Part shown: piece by piece, positions 1 through 8,329 of the stretch
Layout: each line of letters opens with the position of its first letter
How positions within the stretch are numbered: position 1 is the first letter of the stretch
Assembly: GCF_002177135.1 (NCBI RefSeq)
Contig: NZ_MWPH01000005.1
Span: forward strand, 87,267 to 151,266
Origin: Natronolimnobius baerhuensis
Lineage (GTDB): Archaea > Halobacteriota > Halobacteria > Halobacteriales > Natrialbaceae
DNA: 64,000 bases
Direction of reading: 5' to 3'
The notes under the pieces: generated by a model
Databases searched by the model: none
Told to the model about the DNA's origin: nothing
Seen by the model: the letters and a program-made list of their open reading frames with translations, nothing else
Position numbers and translations under genes: made by a program

Positions 1-1
1 C

Positions 2-2080
2 GACTACACACCGCGTTTCTACATCGCGCCTCGCTCTCCTGGAAGTGATCTCGATCTTACGAAACTCCAGGCAATCTATGACCGCCATCCAGATGTTGTC
101 TCTACCGAGATTCGTTCCCGACGACCTAGCTTTCGCCGTGATGAGGAACCAGTCCTCGCTGTTGACGGTGTCCACATTGACCGAGTTAGCTCGCTTGCCA
201 ACCAAGCTCGGCAGCGAACCGAGTATCCAATTGGTGATCTCGCCTGCTTCAACGTTGACTTCTCTCGAGAATTCCGGTACTGCTTGGAGACGGGAATCGA
301 TCCGACACCGGCGGCAGATCTATCGATGCTCCGACTCAGTGTTCCGATGACCGAAGCGGGTAACGAGACATACACTGAGCTGTCCGTCGCTGGAGAGACC
401 ATCAGTGGTTCACCGATGGATATCCTGACCGCGGTTCAAGCCGCTCTCGAGACACATGATCCGGATATTCTGGTTTGCTCGACCAGCGAGATTATTCCGG
501 CGCTATACAAGATGGCTACGGCTGCCGGCGTCGACGGCTTTACCTTGAGTCGGTGGCCCGATATCGACTACCAGCAACTTGCAAGCCAGTCAACGTACTC
601 GAGTTACGGCCGTGTTGGGCACTCTCCTGCTCGGTACAACGTCCCGGGAAGAGCGATTATCGACGAGTCAAACACGTTCTTTTACGGCGAGACGAATCTT
701 GATGGGGTCCTTGATCTCGTCTCACGCTCGAAGAAACCCGTTCAAGAACTTGCCTGGGCATCAATTGGAAATGTTCTCACTGCGATTCAAATTTGCGAGG
801 CTCACGAACGCGGCGTCCTCGTCCCATGGAACTCCTGGCGGCATGAATTCTACAAGCCGATGGGGACGCTTCACGATGCCGACCGCGGAGGATTCATCTT
901 CGCACCGGAGGTTGGATTCCACGAGGATGTCCATGAACTCGATTTCTCGAGTCTCTACCCGAATATCATCTGTACACGGAACGTCTCCCCGGACGTCATC
1001 CGATGTGAGTGTCATCGTGACCGCGATGACGTCCCCGGGCTTGGGTACTCGATTTGTGACGAGCGTGGCTATCTCGTCGACGTCCTCGAGCCGATCATCG
1101 ATGCACGCGACAAGATCAAAGCCGCCATCCGTCACGAACAGCAGTGCAAGGATCCCGATGAAGATCGACTTACAGAACTCGAGGGGCGGTCGGAAGCACT
1201 AAAGTGGATTCTCGTCGCTTGCTTTGGGTACCAGGGGTTTAGCAACGCGAAGTTTGGCCGGATTGAATGCCACGAAGCAATCAACGCATTCGCTCGAGAG
1301 ATTCTGCTGACGGCTAAGCAGCGGTTGGAAGTCGGCGGATGGCGAGTCGTCCATGGTATCGTTGACTCGATCTGGGTTACTCCAGACCCAAGCGTTGATG
1401 AAGCCAATCGAACCGATCTCGAGACGCTCTCGAGTGAGATCTCGACAACCGTTGATATCCGACTTGAACACGAAGCCCACTACGACTGGGTTGCGTTCGT
1501 CCCGCAACGAGAGAGTGCCGCCGGTGCGTTGACAAAGTATTTCGGGAAGGTTGACGGGAAGGATGAATTCAAGATCAGAGGTATCGAAGCCCGGCAGCGA
1601 TCGACGCCGCCGTTCGTCAAAGATGTGCAACAAGAGTGCCTCGAACGCCTCGACGCAACCCGATCACCGGCGGCTGTTCTCAGCTCTCTCGAGGCTGCAA
1701 TCGAGAAACTGCATGCGGGAGATGTAGCAGTGGAACAACTCGTCGAGCGAAATCGCGTCTCCAAACCGCTTGAGGGATACACGCAAAATACCCAGAACGT
1801 GGCGGCGTTGAAACGTGCTCATGATCAGGACGTTGCTATCCATCCGGGTCAGGATATCGAATATGTGGTCGTCGACGATAAAAAGACCTCGCGAGAACGA
1901 GTCGCGTTGGCTCACGAAGAGATCAAGTCGTATGATCCATCGTATTATGAGACGGAACTCGTCAGAGCTGTAGAAAGTCTGCTGTCACCGATAGGCTGGG
2001 ACCGGTCGAAAGTTCGTCGAGAACTCGCGGAGACACGGGTGACGGAGTTGACGACGTTCGCGAACACCGAGCAAGATTAA
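2..2080 (+). CDS. polB: Family-B DNA polymerase, 5' end outside window
   Basis: Template-directed DNA synthesis, probably for this replicon. The frame is open from base 2, so the N terminus lies upstream of the window; 692 residues are visible. Polymerase motif A (DFSSLYPNI) is encoded near 941-967, motif B (KWILVACFGYQG) near 1200-1240, and motif C as HGIVDSIWV near 1351-1380. Motif C departs from the usual YGDTDS but keeps the DS pair. The preceding stretch, with IDTxxSREF-like acidic segments, would be the degenerate exonuclease and N-terminal region. It is the first gene before an Orc1/Cdc6 origin, which fits a plasmid-borne replicative or repair PolB as found on haloarchaeal megaplasmids. 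The assignment to PolB is firm. Whether the 3'-5' exonuclease is active cannot be judged because the N terminus is missing. Confidence 0.93.
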   Translation, partial: DYTPRFYIAPRSPGSDLDLTKLQAIYDRHPDVVSTEIRSRRPSFRRDEEPVLAVDGVHIDRVSSLANQARQRTEYPIGDLACFNVDFSREFRYCLETGIDPTPAADLSMLRLSVPMTEAGNETYTELSVAGETISGSPMDILTAVQAALETHDPDILVCSTSEIIPALYKMATAAGVDGFTLSRWPDIDYQQLASQSTYSSYGRVGHSPARYNVPGRAIIDESNTFFYGETNLDGVLDLVSRSKKPVQELAWASIGNVLTAIQICEAHERGVLVPWNSWRHEFYKPMGTLHDADRGGFIFAPEVGFHEDVHELDFSSLYPNIICTRNVSPDVIRCECHRDRDDVPGLGYSICDERGYLVDVLEPIIDARDKIKAAIRHEQQCKDPDEDRLTELEGRSEALKWILVACFGYQGFSNAKFGRIECHEAINAFAREILLTAKQRLEVGGWRVVHGIVDSIWVTPDPSVDEANRTDLETLSSEISTTVDIRLEHEAHYDWVAFVPQRESAAGALTKYFGKVDGKDEFKIRGIEARQRSTPPFVKDVQQECLERLDATRSPAAVLSSLEAAIEKLHAGDVAVEQLVERNRVSKPLEGYTQNTQNVAALKRAHDQDVAIHPGQDIEYVVVDDKKTSRERVALAHEEIKSYDPSYYETELVRAVESLLSPIGWDRSKVRRELAETRVTELTTFANTEQD

Positions 2081-2140
2081 TCAACACGCGAGTCGGTTGG
2101 CGAAGATATATTGGTTAATCATGGTTCCCATAATGGAGAA

Positions 2141-2823
2141 CCCCCACACCCCGTGTGCGATATGAAATAGAGAAGACGACGGGAGGGGGGTTCCCAAAGA
2201 GAAACTACGTAACACCAAGAATCCACGATTTCATGGAGGAGAGGTCTCAAAGACAGTAATATCGAAATGGAATATATTTCAGGGAAATTTTTATATAGTT
2301 ACCCTGTCAACCAAAACCGTACTGGAACTAGAGTCAATCGAAGCGAAACAGTTTGTTTCGTGATATAACGATTCTCGTCTATGGATTTCCTGTCTTTTGG
2401 GTTGTCGTCTTCGCCGGTTCTACGCCTTTTCGTGGCCTCTATCCCCAATCCCCGAGATCTTCGGATGATTCGTCCCCGCCTACCCTCTCGTCAAATTCAT
2501 ATCGCACACGGGGTGTGGGGGTGGCTCCCCGGCAAGATCCAATCCCACTTAGGATAGTCAGGGTAGTATTCTTAGTACTACCCGGGCTGAGAGCAGTCTC
2601 ATGTTTCATCTTGCACACGGGGGGTCTCACCACTAACCTCTTCTAACCAACTCGATATCGGCGACTGCTCAATAAGCTGTCCGTTATTTCATATCGCACA
2701 CGGGGGGAGGGGGGTCGTTACGGACAATTGATTTCGCCCACGGTTACTATGTCACACCGTTCACCATCTACAAAGACGCTTCTATTGGCTGATTTCGACC
2801 GATTTGACCTCGCACACGGCACC
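2141..2823. repeat. Origin-box-like repeats, left cluster (5 copies)
   Basis: Copies of TTCAYWTCGCACACGGGG lie at 2141-2168 (minus), 2496-2521, 2605-2627 and 2688-2714 (plus), with a shorter degenerate copy at 2804-2823 (plus). Most end in a G-run, GGGGTG or GGGGGG, like the G-string of haloarchaeal ORBs. The 2804 copy ends directly before the TATA-like box of orc1, so binding there could also repress the initiator gene. Confidence 0.8.
2256..2302. other. AT-rich candidate DNA unwinding element
   Basis: This is a long A/T-dominated stretch (containing AATATATTTC and ATTTTTATATAG) in an otherwise GC-richer region. It is bracketed by inverted origin-box repeats at 2141 and 2496. Position and composition suggest the duplex-opening site; this is inference. 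Confidence 0.5.
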
Positions 2824-2824
2824 C

Positions 2825-2838
2825 ATATTTATTTATGG
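2825..2838 (+). promoter_or_regulatory. Putative TATA box of orc1
   Basis: ATATTTATTTATGG centres about 27 bases before the ATG at 2859, and no Shine-Dalgarno sequence precedes that ATG. This spacing is typical of leaderless haloarchaeal transcripts. The degenerate repeat at 2804-2823 abuts it on the BRE side. Confidence 0.5.
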
Positions 2839-2858
2839 TCTCGACTTAATCCCCAAAC

Positions 2859-4205
2859 ATGACTGACGGCGACGATCAACAATCCCTCTCACAATCTATC
2901 AAAGGCCGTCTTCAAGAGGGCGTTCAGAACTCTGTATTTCGAGATAAAGGACTTCTCGACCCGGATGCCGTCATCGACGAGGATCGGATCGTGGGTCGTG
3001 ATGATCAGTTGGACGATATCATCACCTATCTTCGACCAGCATTGCAGGGAAACCGTCCTCCCAACATGCTCCTCTACGGGCCGTCGGGAACCGGGAAATC
3101 GCTCATCATCAACGCGGTCTGTCAACAAGTTCTCGAACTTGCGAATTCCCAGGAAGATCGGTTCGGTGTTATCAAAATCAACTGCCAAACGATCAAGTCG
3201 CACGACCGTGCTGTCTATCGCTTGGCAAAGAATGCAGCTGACGAAGCTGGTGTCGATGTCGGTATTCCCCAAAGCGGTATTTCGACGGACCAGAAGCTCA
3301 ATCGGTTCTACGAAGTCTTGAGCAATAACTTCGACTCGGTCATCATTATCCTCGATGAGGTCGATCTCCTGGTGGGCCGGCAACGGGATCCGAACGACGA
3401 ACCGGCGTATTCGAAACTGCTCTACCAACTGTCGCGAGCATCACAGCTCGGTCGCATTGAGGGGCACGTTTCCGTCGCCGCGCTCACGAACGATCCCCGG
3501 TTTATGGAACATCTCGATGGCCGGGCTGAGAGTTCGTTCAATCCACAGGATGTCGTTTTCCCAGATTACGACGCGAACCAACTGCAGTCGATCCTCGAAC
3601 GACGTCGTGACGCATACCAAGACGATGTTCTAGAACACGGTATTATTCCGCTCAGTTCCGCATTTGCCGCCCAGGACCATGGCGATGCTCGAAAGGCAAT
3701 TGATCTGTTCAGGAAAGCCGGTGAAATCGCTGACCGGGCCGGTGAAGATACGATTCGTGAAGAGCACGTTCGTGGCGCCCAGAAAGAAGCTGAACGAGAC
3801 CGGACGTTAACCCAGATGCAGGGACTATCGACACAAAAGAAGCTCTCGCTTTATGCCACCGCGATTGTCCCCGTCCACTCAAAGCGAAACCTCAACGCTG
3901 TTCCCAGCACGGTTGCTTACCGCGTATATCAGTACCTCACAGACCTGCTAGATGCTGACGAGAAATCTCGTGACTCGTATTTGCGGTACATGAGTGAGGC
4001 TGAGACCTACAATTTTGTCACGTCTGCGAAACGAGGACGTGGCTACGGGAGTGGCGTCCACAAGGAGTATACCTTCGTTGACGATCCAGAGGTGGTCGCC
4101 GAAACTCTTCAGGCTGATATCCGACTCGAACAAGCTGAGCATGAGGTGGATCTTGTCAAATCTGTTGTCAACGCGCAGATAGACGATTTCTTTGAGGGGA
4201 ACTAA
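2859..4205 (+). CDS. orc1: Orc1/Cdc6 replication initiator
   Basis: Origin-recognition AAA+ ATPase of 448 residues that binds the flanking repeats and starts replication. Walker A is GPSGTGKS at residues 74-81, Walker B is IIILDEVDLL around 162-171, and the C-terminal winged-helix domain occupies roughly 330-440, with a YGSG(V)HKEYTF-type wing. The length is normal for haloarchaeal Orc1/Cdc6. The ATG at 2859 is preceded by a TATA-like box at leaderless distance. The gene sits inside the repeat clusters at 2141-2823 and 4235-4462, so it is very likely the cognate initiator. Haloarchaea carry many paralogues and the exact subtype was not assigned. Confidence 0.95.
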   Translation: MTDGDDQQSLSQSIKGRLQEGVQNSVFRDKGLLDPDAVIDEDRIVGRDDQLDDIITYLRPALQGNRPPNMLLYGPSGTGKSLIINAVCQQVLELANSQEDRFGVIKINCQTIKSHDRAVYRLAKNAADEAGVDVGIPQSGISTDQKLNRFYEVLSNNFDSVIIILDEVDLLVGRQRDPNDEPAYSKLLYQLSRASQLGRIEGHVSVAALTNDPRFMEHLDGRAESSFNPQDVVFPDYDANQLQSILERRRDAYQDDVLEHGIIPLSSAFAAQDHGDARKAIDLFRKAGEIADRAGEDTIREEHVRGAQKEAERDRTLTQMQGLSTQKKLSLYATAIVPVHSKRNLNAVPSTVAYRVYQYLTDLLDADEKSRDSYLRYMSEAETYNFVTSAKRGRGYGSGVHKEYTFVDDPEVVAETLQADIRLEQAEHEVDLVKSVVNAQIDDFFEGN

Positions 4206-4234
4206 CGCAAAGAGACGCCGATTCCGGGTCCGAG

Positions 4235-4462
4235 TTCATTTCGCACATGGAGTGTGCTTCCGCCGGAAATATTATTAGAATTGTTATGTATGTCTGACAA
4301 CGGTATGAATAATTTCACTTCGCACACGGGGTGTCCTACCCTCCATCTATCAATCAATTCATCTCTCACACGGGGTCCACAGTAAAGTGAGAGCAAATTC
4401 ATTTCGCACACGGAGGGTGCTGACTCGATGCAGTCGCCGAATTCACTTCGCACATGGGGTGT
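4235..4462 (+). repeat. Origin-box-like repeats, right cluster (5 copies)
   Basis: Five plus-strand copies lie at 4235-4257, 4314-4336, 4358-4378, 4398-4420 and 4442-4462. All begin TTCA and carry (T/C)CGCACAYGG or the variant CTCACACGGGG. Start-to-start spacing shrinks from 79 to 40 bases, the last three being spaced 44, 40 and 44. The stretch 4206-4617 otherwise holds no convincing gene. Confidence 0.78.
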
Positions 4463-4617
4463 TGATGCTTATGGCCGGTATGCTTGAGTCATTCACTGGT
4501 GTTCGTCTCCGCGTACTTAAGACGACGACAAACAGCATCTGCTCACTCCCTGTTCGGATCAACTTCGGGACGGCCACTTACAGATACCGTCGCTGTTGCT
4601 GTCGCGGTGAGTACAGT

Positions 4618-5313
4618 TTACTTCTGTTGCTGGCTGAGGAACTCGAGGAGCGTCTCGATATCCTCAGCGTTGGCCGAGGATTGACCGAACATACTCTTGA
4701 AACGGTGATCTAACCCACCGTCTTCGATGAACGTTTGTGCGTTGCTGAGCTGGTCACGAAGGGCATCAACATCTCCGCGATACAGATGCGTCTCGACTAG
4801 ATCTAAGTCGATTGAGGGAATTGCGGAAAGGACATCAGCGAGATCCGTTTTCCGGCCACTATGGAGCTTGGCGGCAACAAGCACTTCTCCGTCAGCAGCT
4901 CGTGCCGTCGTCGACTGAGTTCCGCCTGAAATCGTTGTCGGGGAACTGTGCTTGCGCAGATAGTCGAACAACCACTCTGCTTCGGTCTGTCGGCAGCCGA
5001 GGCCGTTCACAAGGATGTCTACGCCGACCGGGTGAGGCAATCCCTCGGTGCGCTCGAAGAGTTCAATTTCACGATTATAGATGGTTTCTTCCGGTGGGAC
5101 TTCGAGATCGGCCTGTCGTTCGAAACTGCGCGCTTCGAGAAAGGCAACGACTTCGTCGTAGTCGTCTGGGGCGATGACGAGGTCGAGATCGGTCGAAAAT
5201 CGCGTTTCGAACCGACTGATCGCGTAGCCACCAACGAGGACGAACCCGATATCAGACTGCTCCAGTTCTTCGAGCACTTCGATGAGTGCTTCACTGCGGT
5301 CTTCTTGACTCAT
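4618..5313 (-). CDS. Nucleotidyltransferase, AbiEii/DUF6036-like
   Basis: A 231-residue protein with the minimal nucleotidyltransferase signature: GGYAI at 28-32 followed by STDLDLV at 40-46, giving the GG-x(10)-[ST]xDxD metal-binding pattern. A downstream HSGRKTDLADV segment near residue 157 matches the Lys/Arg-rich motif of AbiEii-type toxins. It starts two bases after the stop of the upstream winged-helix gene (5316-5981), so the two are co-transcribed. The pair resembles AbiE-type abortive-infection or toxin-antitoxin modules, in which the nucleotidyltransferase is the toxin. That role is inferred, since many haloarchaeal homologues are uncharacterised. Confidence 0.72.
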   Translation of the reverse strand: MSQEDRSEALIEVLEELEQSDIGFVLVGGYAISRFETRFSTDLDLVIAPDDYDEVVAFLEARSFERQADLEVPPEETIYNREIELFERTEGLPHPVGVDILVNGLGCRQTEAEWLFDYLRKHSSPTTISGGTQSTTARAADGEVLVAAKLHSGRKTDLADVLSAIPSIDLDLVETHLYRGDVDALRDQLSNAQTFIEDGGLDHRFKSMFGQSSANAEDIETLLEFLSQQQK

Positions 5314-5315
5314 GT

Positions 5316-5981
5316 TCAGGCTGGCTCCATCCGGTAGGCGGCGTCAGTGTCGACGTCGTCGTACATCCGACCGAGCATGTCGAGTGCCGACTCGAAGGTC
5401 GCGTAGTACTCGTTTGCGAACGCCACGGTTTCCTGAAGCGGGATTACGGGCCGTCCGTCGACCATCTCGGCCTCGATCTGTGACCGCGGCTCCAGAACGA
5501 CTTGGATAGTGCCATCGAGGTCTTCAGCGGGCTGTCGCTCCTCCGTAGTCTGGATTCCAAACCGATCAAAGAACTCCGTCCAGTCGTCAAGTTCGGACTC
5601 CTGAACGGCGATGAACAGCGGATAGTCTTCTGGGTCGCGAGCGACCTGGTAACCACCGCGGGTCCAGACGTAGACCGCATCGATAGTGGTGAATGCATAC
5701 TCCATCCCCGCGAACTGCGGAAGGACATACCCTTCTGAAATTGACGGTGGCGAGATGTCTGCTGACGCCGTTAGGAACTCGAGACCGATGTCTCGAATCG
5801 TCTGATCGACGAGCTGGAGGCCATCATCGTACGCGACATATCCTGCCTCCTCGAGACGGTTCACGACGCGCCGAATCGTCTCCCGGTTCTCGTCGATCTT
5901 CCGCGCGACGCCCGAGATGGAATCGTCCGGGTCGAGCGCGAGGATAACCTTGAGTTCCTTCTCACCGCATATTTCGTACAT
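5316..5981 (-). CDS. Winged-helix regulator, AbiEi-like antitoxin candidate
   Basis: 221 residues from the ATG at 5981; an in-frame ATG at 6029 would add 16 residues. The N terminus (ELKVILAL...SISGVARKI...ETIRRVVNRLEEAGYV, about 8-55) is a winged helix. The rest is an unassigned alpha/beta domain with a YVWTRGGYQVARDPEDYPLFIAV segment. It lies immediately upstream of the nucleotidyltransferase gene with a 2-base gap, so it plausibly acts as the regulator or antitoxin of the pair. A partial dyad (CACA...TGTG) lies at 5991-6005, just upstream of the chosen start, and could be its operator. Confidence 0.65.
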   Translation of the reverse strand: MYEICGEKELKVILALDPDDSISGVARKIDENRETIRRVVNRLEEAGYVAYDDGLQLVDQTIRDIGLEFLTASADISPPSISEGYVLPQFAGMEYAFTTIDAVYVWTRGGYQVARDPEDYPLFIAVQESELDDWTEFFDRFGIQTTEERQPAEDLDGTIQVVLEPRSQIEAEMVDGRPVIPLQETVAFANEYYATFESALDMLGRMYDDVDTDAAYRMEPA

Positions 5982-6330
5982 CCTATGATTACACAATTCT
6001 GTGCAACACCCAAAAGGATTACTCTTCATGTGGGTTCTGTCGGTGTACGGATCTGGTATGCCATGGTCGTCTCGTGCCCTGCGCTCTCTCCTGGGCGCAA
6101 AAGCAACACCATGTTAACCAACGTCTGGCTGTTAAAGGCGGCGACTATTGGTTAAACAAGGCTACGGACCGAGTCTGGGGCCAAATTCGTCCCTATTCGT
6201 CGGTCGACTGCCATCGTTTGTGCTCCTGCCAAACGTTGTACTGCTTCAGTTTGCGACCGATGGTCTCGAGCGCATTAACACCGCGCTCGACGAGCTAGTG
6301 GCTGAGTCTGCGCCAGCCGAAGCATCTCCA
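5982..6330. other. Intergenic region with one inverted-repeat element
   Basis: No convincing gene. It holds the GTTAACCAA inverted repeat at 6112-6158. A 28-codon minus-strand reading frame starts at an ATG overlapping the left arm (6112), but nothing supports its being a gene. Confidence 0.5.
6112..6158. repeat. GTTAACCAAC inverted-repeat element, copy A
   Basis: Arms TGTTAACCAA (6112-6121) and TTGGTTAAACA (6148-6158) are separated by 26 bases. The same arms recur at 7663, 48133 and 51526 with spacers of 23-27 bases and unrelated interior sequence, which suggests a dimeric protein-binding site. This copy lies upstream of the minus-strand winged-helix/nucleotidyltransferase pair. Confidence 0.65.
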
Positions 6331-7017
6331 TCAGTGAGTTTCCTCCGGCGGCTCGATGAGGTCGTTGCTCTCTGCGACGAGGTCGCGAAAAGCCTGCTCG
6401 ACGTCGCCGTCGACGGGAACTGTGTGACTCGCTAGCGGCGCGGGATAGGCTCGATCTCCCTGACTGCACAGGACGACGAGCCACTCGTCGTCGCCGACTC
6501 CGAATACAATGTAATGGTCGACATCAGTCCGCTGGAAAATACGCCGGTTCGGTCGTGTGATTGTCCGCCAGTTCGCGGGCAATGACGGCGCCGGTTGCCC
6601 CCCGTCAGCAACGGCGACGACATCGTCGGTTATGGTCTCGAGTGTGGCATCGATTTCCGCGCCGGTGAGGTGCCAACAGTCTGCTGGTCCGTTGCACTCC
6701 AACTGACTGACCACCTGATTCCGGAAGGTGATATAGTGCTCTCGAGCGAACTGCTTGTCGTCGTAGTAGTCGAGGAGGAGTCCACAGGCGAGCTGTGCGG
6801 GCCCGCTTCCGTTGTAACCCCACTCGAATCCGCTGGGGCTGTGATTGACGAGATCGAGACTCTGCTCAGGGGAGAGTCGCTGGTGTTCGGTGAGATTCAG
6901 AATAACGGGACTTCCGTCCACACGGAAGCCGACGTATTCGGCCGATTTTCGGTGCGCTTCAGCGGGCGATGCTACTGGAACTGATTCTGTACTGGTTGTT
7001 GGTGCGTTCTCGTTCAT
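6331..7017 (-). CDS. Haloarchaeal hypothetical protein, DUF6166-like
   Basis: 228 residues from the ATG at 7017. The central segment (FEWGYNGSGPAQLACGLL near residues 64-81, then a DYYDD...FRNQVVSQL stretch) resembles the DUF6166 family, small haloarchaeal proteins of unknown role. The C-terminal part (IVFGVGDDEWLVVLCSQG) looks like a separate small fold. No catalytic motif is recognised. A covarying C4/G4 leader hairpin (7043-7070) precedes the start by about 25 bases. The gene is certainly coding; its function is unknown. Confidence 0.8.
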   Translation of the reverse strand: MNENAPTTSTESVPVASPAEAHRKSAEYVGFRVDGSPVILNLTEHQRLSPEQSLDLVNHSPSGFEWGYNGSGPAQLACGLLLDYYDDKQFAREHYITFRNQVVSQLECNGPADCWHLTGAEIDATLETITDDVVAVADGGQPAPSLPANWRTITRPNRRIFQRTDVDHYIVFGVGDDEWLVVLCSQGDRAYPAPLASHTVPVDGDVEQAFRDLVAESNDLIEPPEETH

Positions 7018-7329
7018 TCGTTGTTCGCGGGAGGTTGGTGATCCCCGCACCCCTCTTGGGGTTGAAAAAACAGGGTAGAGATTCGCTTGAGAACGTGTTT
7101 GACTGTTATAGCGTATTCTTCCGGTATCCCAGGGATGGCTATACTAGATAACCACTCTGGGCTCGGGTTTGAGGACGAGGAGAGGATATCTTTTGAAACT
7201 TCGGCTACGAGAATTTTTGTCCGCTGACTGGATATCCGACGAGAGTCAACCATCTCAAGGGTTGATTCAACTGGCGACAAAGCCACTGGATACGATGGGG
7301 TGGCAAACGATGTTCGTTTCCCCGCCCAC
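7018..7329. other. Intergenic region with leader hairpin
   Basis: Apart from the C4/G4 leader at 7043-7070, no gene or repeat was recognised here. Confidence 0.5.
7043..7070 (-). promoter_or_regulatory. C4-loop-G4-spacer-G4 leader hairpin, copy 1
   Basis: On the minus strand it reads T-run, CCCC, AAGA, GGGG, TGC, GGGG. The C4 block can pair with either G4 block. The same design occurs at 13013, 41805 and 49026, always on the minus strand upstream of a minus-strand gene. The T-run precedes the hairpin, so it is not a T-tail terminator. Confidence 0.5.
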
Positions 7330-7653
7330 CTACTCGTCAGGATTGACTGGTCCTTTGTATTTGGACTTGATTTGGTCTCCATCTCGCCACTGCCAGTAGT
7401 AGTAGCGATTGTCGTTGATTTCCTTGATGGTCGTTGTCGCTTTTGACGGGACGTCGTCTGGGAGGTCGGCAGAGCGCTCTTCGATGTCACTGCTGTCCGA
7501 TTTCTCAGCAAGACGTGCCTCACGCTCCTGGTACTCAGCGAGTGCTTCGGCATAGTGGGCAATACGGCGAAGTTGATCAGATGAGTAGTCAGTGATCGCA
7601 TCACCAAGATCGTCTGGGAGTTCCGCTGGCGGTTTCGGTGGTTCGTCGGACAT
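7330..7653 (-). CDS. Small haloarchaeal hypothetical protein
   Basis: 107 residues, acidic. The N-terminal half is helical (PPAELPDDLGDAI, ALAEYQEREARLAEK). The C-terminal motif NDNRYYYWQWRDGDQIKSKY (about residues 82-101) resembles DUF6788-type sequences found on plasmids and viruses. The ATG at 7653 is preceded by AGGGGAGATC, a usable Shine-Dalgarno, and by the GTTAACCAAC element whose nearer arm ends only 9 bases upstream of the start, so the element probably controls this gene. Function unknown. Confidence 0.75.
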   Translation of the reverse strand: MSDEPPKPPAELPDDLGDAITDYSSDQLRRIAHYAEALAEYQEREARLAEKSDSSDIEERSADLPDDVPSKATTTIKEINDNRYYYWQWRDGDQIKSKYKGPVNPDE

Positions 7654-7662
7654 GATCTCCCC

Positions 7663-7707
7663 TGTTAACCAACACTCTCCTCGAGTGCATAATTTTGTTG
7701 GTTAAAC
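7663..7707. repeat. GTTAACCAAC inverted-repeat element, copy B
   Basis: Arms TGTTAACCAACA (7663-7674) and TGTTGGTTAAACA (ending 7707) have 25 bases between the CCAA and TTGG cores. The element lies 9 bases upstream of the start of the 7330-7653 gene, covering its likely promoter. Confidence 0.7.
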
Positions 7708-7842
7708 AGATAGAGTTGGTGTACCAGACTTGTTTGGCCGATCTGTGATCACAGACTAGTTCCTACTGTGGTTTTCTCGAGGTCTATTTCATCTGGAGTT
7801 CCAGTAGAACGCGTTTAGATCGACTTGAGAGGTGATTGTTGG

Positions 7843-7877
7843 ATATGCACACGAAAGACACGAGTTCGTGTGCATAT
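7843..7877. other. Perfect 13-bp hairpin
   Basis: ATATGCACACGAA and its exact complement TTCGTGTGCATAT are separated by 9 bases. It could be a terminator, an operator or a structured RNA; no T-run follows on either strand. Confidence 0.6.
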
Positions 7878-8329
7878 TGGGGAATTGTGTTTTGTCGACG
7901 CGCGGTCCCAAGGGATGATACCGGTAAAATCTTGTTTCCGTATTAGTCAAATAGAATAGTAACTGTTATAAGCTCCATAATATCCATATTCGAGAACATA
8001 TCATGAACGAGAACAATGGAACATATCTTCCAAAATCCAGTTTTAGACATCGCAATAGCCGATTAGGATGGCCTAGATAGACAGCAATATCGTATTAATG
8101 TCGACTATAGAGACCCTAGAGGTTTTTATACCTGGGCGATATACCATAGGGTAATAAGATAGGTCGACATCCCACTGCGAAAAGCCGCATTGGTTCGAAC
8201 CTGTTGGCGCAGGTTCGGACGTTCCTTTGGGGCAGTAGTCGGTGAGTGGCTCCATGCGACAATACTCACCGGCGTACGTAAACTTTACTGCCGCAAAGCG
8301 AAGCGACTAGTCGCTACTACGAAAAGACA

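Larger units (their letters stand above)
2141..4462. other. Replication origin region around orc1/cdc6
   Basis: An Orc1/Cdc6 gene is flanked on both sides by ten copies of one repeat, with an AT-rich stretch on its 5' side. This is the usual arrangement of haloarchaeal replication origins, where ORB repeats sit beside their cognate orc gene. The repeat copy at 2141 is inverted relative to those at 2496, 2605 and 2688, and the AT-rich stretch at 2256-2302 lies between them, as expected for a DNA unwinding element. Origin function is inferred from this arrangement. Confidence 0.75.
7654..8329. other. Non-coding stretch with two hairpins
   Basis: No gene recognised. It contains inverted repeat copy B (7663-7707), a perfect 13-bp hairpin at 7843-7877, and a short GAACCTG/CAGGTTC hairpin at about 8196-8215. 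The rest is AT-rich. Confidence 0.5.

Noticed and set aside
2141..4462. CRISPR array
   Set aside because: Spacing is irregular (40-109 bases within clusters), one copy is inverted, copies vary, and a gene (orc1) lies between the clusters. Origin boxes explain it better.
7043..7070. C4/G4 hairpin as a transcription terminator
   Set aside because: On the gene strand the T-run comes before the hairpin, and on the other strand it is an A-run after it, so neither matches a T-tail terminator.
8193..8216. tRNA T-arm-like GGTTCGAACC near a hairpin
   Set aside because: No acceptor stem, D-arm or anticodon arm can be drawn around it; only a 7-bp hairpin is supported.
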